Source: Liolophura sinensis
Taxonomy: Eukaryota > Mollusca > Polyplacophora > Chitonida > Chitonidae
Length of the DNA: 64,000 bases
Direction: 5' to 3'
Assembly: GCF_032854445.1 (NCBI RefSeq)
Contig: NC_088303.1
Span: forward strand, 25,957,265 to 26,021,264
Both the position numbers and the translations under genes were made by a program. How positions within the stretch are numbered: position 1 is the first letter of the stretch; the number at the start of each line of letters is the position of its first letter. The notes beneath the pieces are model-generated. The model was given only the letters and a program-made list of their open reading frames with translations. It was not told where the DNA came from and searched no databases. This document shows, in pieces, positions 60,601 through 64,000 of this stretch.

Positions 60601-63600
60601 TGGGGGGTCAATATCAAGCAGCAAGCCAGGCAATTCAAGCTGCGGCCTTCTCCCATAATGCACTGTTATAACGGTAAGATTCATAATGTAAGAAAAAAAT
60701 CCATATTCATTAAGGCTCACATATACTATGTATTCTTGTGGCAGGGGCGAGTCCATGCTGCGAAAGATGAAGAATCATGCCGAAGATATCAGACATGACA
60801 CATCACTGAGTCACATTATACTGACACCGAGCCCACCAGTCCTGTTTCCTCACTCTAACCTTTCCGCGCTGAGCTTCATGCCAGGCAGCAACAAGTACCA
60901 TTTTTGAAGTCTTTGGTATGACCCGACCTGGGTTTTGATCACGAGCACATGATTCTGAAGTAGTAACATTCTGACAGCACAAAAATTTGCAGCACAGCTC
61001 TGTTTCTTTGTGGAGCATTTGAAAATAGCTTACCACCAGAGGTTCTTTTCGTACTTTCTATTTGGAATATCAAGCTCTATTCAGAACGTCTAGGCCATAA
61101 TCCTTAGATACTTTCCATCACAGCAATAAGTGTAGTGCATTAAATATTATGACTACACTAATTCTTCAATCTTTTCAAACATGAAAGAGCAACTTTCATT
61201 GCAATTTATGCATTTACGTAATTTTGTTTTGGAGACAAAACTACACTAGTCGGATCTACATTGTAAATCTGCCAGCAACTTACAGATCGTTGTGCTTTTC
61301 CTCTGAGCTCTGCCCTGTTTCCTACCTCCATAATACTGGAAACTATTGTATAAGTGAAATATTCTTAAGTACCTCATAAGACACGAATCAATTAAATAAA
61401 TAAACAAGCTTCAGGAACACAAGGCCTCTGACACAGCACCTGTAGCCAGTTCCTAGCTTCTTCACTTTCACACCTGGTATGTGTAGTTTCACCTGCTGTC
61501 CCTCTGACACAGCACCTGTAGCCAGCTCTTCCTCACTCTCACACCGGGTATGTGTAGACTCACCTGATGTTCCTCTGACACACCACCTGTAGCCACCTGC
61601 TAGCTTCCTCACACCTGCTATGTGCAGACTCTCCTGTTGACCATCTGACACGGCACCAATAGCCAGCTGCTGGTTTCCTTACCCTCACACCTGGTATGTG
61701 TAGACTCACCTGTTGGCCCTCTGACACAGCCTGACACAGCACTTGCTAGTATCCTCACTCTCATGCCTGGTATGTGTAGACTCACCTGTTGATCCTCTGA
61801 CACCACCTGACATAGCTCCTGCAGCCACTTGCTAGCTTCCTCACCTTCACGTCTGGTATGTGTAGGCTCACCTGTTGGCCCTCTGACACAGCCTGACACA
61901 GCTCCTATAGCCTACTGCTAGTTTCCTCACCCTCACACCTGGTATGTGTAGACTCACCTGTTGATCCTCTGACACCACTTGACACAGCACCTGCAGCCAC
62001 CTGCTAGCTTCCTCGCCTTCATGCCTGGTGTGTGTAGGCTCACCTGTTGGCCCTCTGAAACATCCTGACATAGCACCTGCAGCCACCTGCTAGCTTCCTC
62101 ACCTTCACGTCTGTTATGTGTAGGCTCACCTGTTGGCCCTCTGACACCACCTGACACAGCACCTGTAGCCACTTGCTAGCTTCCTCACCTTTACGCCTGG
62201 TATGTGTGGACTCATTTATTGACCCTCTGACACAGCCTGACACAGCACCTGTAGCCATCTACAAGCTTCCTCACCCTCACACCTGCTATGTGTAGACTCA
62301 CCTGTTGACCTTCTGACACAGCACCTGTAGCCACCTGCTAGCTTCCTCACCTTTATGCCTGGTATGTGTGGACTCACCTGTTGACCTTCTGACACAGCAC
62401 CTGTAGCCAGCTGCTAACTTCCTCATCCTCACACCTGGTATATGTAGACTCACCTGTTGACCCTCTGACACAGCCTGACACAGCACCTGTAGCCAGCTGC
62501 TAGCTTCCTGATCATTCGCTGCGGCCAGCTGTATACCATTCCCCTTGGTGCCCATGATCTCCAAACAGTGGCTCCTGTCTGTAGACGTCAGTCTCCTGCA
62601 CCCGCTACAGTTCTCGCTGTTCAGTTTGATGAACTGCTGGGGCTTGCTGTCAGACTTTGAGTTGAATAGACAGAAAACTCCATCTCTGCCCGCAGAAAAA
62701 CAATGTCACAAAATATTAACAACTTAACAGATTTCATGTCTATCCAATATATTCCTGCGCTGCATCACAACAGAAAGCACGTTCTGATTGCAACATCAAA
62801 CTTTTCCATTATCGGAGGCACAGAACCAATTGCATGCACTACCCACACCACAGAATCAAGCTTGTTTTTTTTTAAAAAAAAAATCAATAGATGAAGAAAA
62901 TAAACAAAATATCTTGTTCTATTCAGTTGACAGGACGTACCTGAGAGCCACGTAAGCTGTTTTCCAGGTAAAGTTGAGGCCCTTTGATTTGTAGAGTAAA
63001 TGCCCCTCTTTGTGCGCACTCTGCTGTTTGCGACTAGAGCTGGGATCTTCCCAGTGTACCAGAACATACGACAGAATCTTCACATTCTCTCGCTGGTAAC
63101 AAAAACACAAGTTACATGTCTTCAGAATCAAAGGAATAGTTCAGCAACATGTTTCAAAAGATAGGATAATAGCAATTTAGGTTTGTAGACGCATTTTAAC
63201 GTGAGTCTGTTTCCATCTTTATGTTGATGTAAGATTTTTTGTATGTGGTAACAACTCAGTTCCACAGAAATATAATAAGAAGATCTAGACTGTCAGAAAT
63301 TTGTAAGTTGAGCCTATGTTTTTTTCATGAGTTTGACTTTCACTTTGCCACATGTTGCTCCTATAGGGTCTCTCCACTTGTGCAAGTGCAGTAATGCTGT
63401 TTATGTTAAAACATATATTGAATCAATCTGTTCTAGATTACTGTATTTCACCTAAAGTTTGGTATGTCAAAACAGACTATCAGAAGCACACAAAGACCTT
63501 AAAGTAATACTTCTGATACCAAGGTTTAGTTTTTCGGTTAACAAATTAATCAAATTTTACAAGAAAAAAAATCTTTATTGGCCCTATAAGGTAGATGACT

Positions 63601-63845
63601 AAATCAGAATCAAGCAAAATGTGTCACATGTGTGCAAAACAGTGTCAGTTTGTTGATCTCTGCAGATAAGGCCCTACTTTAAGCCCCACTGACCACGCCG
63701 TATAGCTCTCACCTCACTGTTTGTTTCGGCAGCAGCATACTTGGTCATGGCAATTCTCTGTGTGGTAGCGTCCGTCAGAACTGATAACTTTGGCAGCTTC
63801 AGGGGAGAAAGCTCCATTGCTTCGCAAACAGACTGCAGTACACAC
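57518..63845 (-). CDS. PLEKHM2: PLEKHM2-like (SKIP-like) PH-domain protein, C-terminal part, 6 exons, 5' end outside the window
   Basis: Joined exons (minus): 63845-63713, 63092-62941, 62685-62454, 60662-60480, 59821-59702, 57613-57518. Phases agree and give about 304 codons plus the stop TGA. A pleckstrin-homology domain spans exons 2 and 3: EGHLLYKSKG, TAYVALRDGVFCLF, FIKL, LEIMG and the closing helix with conserved Trp (EASSWLQVLC). About 150 residues follow, with LTPQKILMCHEDVQTSFFRTL and QWVLYFNAANEKKAF. A PH domain followed by a C-terminal region of this size and no zinc-binding Rubicon-type domain fits PLEKHM2 better than PLEKHM1 or PLEKHM3. PLEKHM2 links Arl8-positive lysosomes to kinesin-1 through an N-terminal RUN domain, which would lie beyond the right edge. 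The link to DNAJC16 in the human 1p36 region supports the call. Family assignment is from memory, not alignment. Confidence 0.65.
58365..59690. repeat. Minisatellite, 35-bp unit, about 37 copies, in the last intron of the PLEKHM2-like gene
   Basis: Plus-strand unit 'accaagcccacccagtccct' plus 'gagtactgacactga', with variants cattgtgtactg and ggactgacactg. Longer copies carrying an extra 'acctagtccacc' recur in a similar context near 58570, 58970 and 59190, showing block duplications (spacing about 400 and 220 bp). Confidence 0.95.
59702..59821 (-). CDS. PLEKHM2: PLEKHM2-like penultimate exon
   Basis: 40 codons in phase 0 (EFESQDVGISSNQWVLYF ... WAKEFQ). A 35-bp minisatellite begins about 16 nt after its donor. 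Confidence 0.8.
60242..60445 (-). mobile_element. SINE family A, diverged
   Basis: Reverse tail is weak ('agagtatttgacttatatcatggc'), then the central block with 'gctgacctttatacatacagc', 'gaggaagcaagcatgagttg' and the head region 'aactcgcagcgacctaattgg'. Confidence 0.7.
60480..60662 (-). CDS. PLEKHM2: PLEKHM2-like exon after the PH domain
   Basis: 61 codons in phase 0: CIMGEGRSLNCLACCLILTP ... KTYCVL. Resembles a beta-strand-rich module (possible second, split PH-like fold), which is inference. Confidence 0.8.
60735..60965 (-). mobile_element. SINE family B, partial
   Basis: Matches the copy at 49.9 kb: 'gccgaagatatcagacatgac', 'gagtcacattatactgacac', 'ccaccagtcctgtttcctca' and the reversed B-box region 'gacctgggttttgatc'. 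Confidence 0.75.
61260..61404 (+). mobile_element. SINE family A, 3' fragment
   Basis: 'gtaaatctgccagcaacttacag' region, 'ccataatactggaaac' and the tail 'attcttaagtacctcataag' with aataaataaa. Diverged. Confidence 0.7.
61425..62505 (-). repeat. Minisatellite of 76/86-bp units made from the PH-domain exon end and its splice donor, about 13 copies
   Basis: On the minus strand each unit carries 'gaagctagcaggtggctaca', 'ggtgctgtgtcaggctgtgtc' and 'agagggccaacag|gtgagtc' followed by 'tacacataccaggtgtgagg'. The first copy is the true end of the coding exon (donor after 62454). Further donors are at 62377, 62301, 62129 and onward. The spacing is 86 bp, or 76 bp where a 10-nt internal duplicate ('gctgtgtcag'-type) is absent. 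A few donors are lost (near 62210). Confidence 0.93.
62454..62685 (-). CDS. PLEKHM2: PLEKHM2-like exon, PH domain end; its 3' end is the source of a minisatellite
   Basis: Encodes RDGVFCLFNSKSDSKP through the Trp-containing C-terminal PH helix to SEGQQ. Donor CAACAG|gtgagt (intron from 62453). The last 50 or so nt plus the donor are repeated about 12 more times downstream. Confidence 0.87.
62941..63092 (-). CDS. PLEKHM2: PLEKHM2-like exon, PH domain start
   Basis: Encodes ENVKILSYVLVHWEDP, a linker, then PH strands beta1-beta2 (EGHLLYKSKG ... WKTAYVAL). Donor CTCAG|gtacgt. Confidence 0.85.
63713..63845 (-). CDS. PLEKHM2: PLEKHM2-like exon (first visible)
   Basis: Encodes CVLQSVCEAMELSPLKLPKL and following. 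The acceptor (ggtcag) shows that an upstream exon, ending with 2 nt of a codon, lies outside the window. Confidence 0.75.
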
Positions 63846-63899
63846 CTGACCAACAACAAAATTCACGATTAGCTATTTCTTCCACTGTCCAGGATTAAA

Positions 63900-64000
63900 T
63901 TTATTTATGTGTTTCTTTACTCAAGAATATTTCACTTATACGAAAGCAGCCTGCATTATGGTGGATAGAAAGTGAGTAGAGTCCGGTGGAAACCCACCAC
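63900..64000 (-). mobile_element. SINE family A, cut by the window edge
   Basis: Reverse of the tail ('actcaagaatatttcactta', tacg), then 'gcattatggtgg' and 'gtggaaacccacca'. It continues beyond the window. Confidence 0.75.

Noticed and set aside
61388..62258. Minus-strand ORFs repeating a PH-helix-like peptide
   Set aside because: They are copies of the end of the PH exon inside an intron. No acceptor precedes the units, so they are not duplicated exons.

Overview
This window is animal nuclear DNA. Its genes have short exons split by GT-AG introns, the gene-poor stretches are AT-rich, and it carries many tRNA-derived SINEs and at least eight minisatellite arrays. The SINE tails (one ending in AATAAATAA-type repeats, one in CACTCA repeats) are of a kind I associate with molluscs, so a mollusc or other lophotrochozoan is the best guess. 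Species cannot be fixed from the sequence alone.

Three conserved protein-coding genes can be reconstructed exon by exon. (1) A DDX19-type DEAD-box RNA helicase lies on the minus strand, with 11 coding exons between 31378 and 21736. It gives 488 aa and all helicase motifs are intact. (2) A DNAJC16 orthologue lies on the plus strand, with 13 coding exons between 33710 and 46108. It gives 771 aa: signal peptide, J domain with HPD, thioredoxin-like domain with CxxC, one membrane helix and a conserved C-terminal domain. (3) The 3' part of a gene for a C-terminal PH-domain protein, most like PLEKHM2 (SKIP), lies on the minus strand. Six exons are seen between 63845 and 57518, and its 5' part lies beyond the right edge. 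DDX19 and DNAJC16 are head-to-head with about 0.5 kb between them, probably sharing a bidirectional promoter. DNAJC16 and the PLEKHM2-like gene converge, with about 11.4 kb of 3'UTR and spacer between their stop codons.

Layout: 1-14240 has no recognisable gene, only SINE pieces and a 36-bp minisatellite (5.65-6.33 kb). 14240-19890 is a 5.6-kb array of an 89-bp unit, about 63 copies. 19.9-21.7 kb is DDX19 3' flank. 21.7-33.2 kb is DDX19. 33.7-46.1 kb is DNAJC16. 46.1-50.9 kb is its probable long 3'UTR with 36-bp and 43-bp arrays. 51-57.5 kb is the probable 3'UTR/flank of the PLEKHM2-like gene. 57.5-64 kb is that gene.

The most unusual feature is a recurring link between minisatellites and 5' splice sites. 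A 66-bp array in DNAJC16 (17 donor copies) and a 76/86-bp array in the PLEKHM2-like gene (about 13 copies) both have repeat units made of the end of a coding exon, its splice donor and the start of the intron. Four further intronic arrays begin within about 15-60 nt of a donor. The unlinked 89-bp array carries, on its minus strand, an acceptor-like tract and a perfect CAG|GTAAGT donor in nearly every unit, like a 34-nt exon copied some 60 times. This points to repeated seeding of tandem repeats at exon-intron boundaries. All coordinates and copy counts were worked out by eye.
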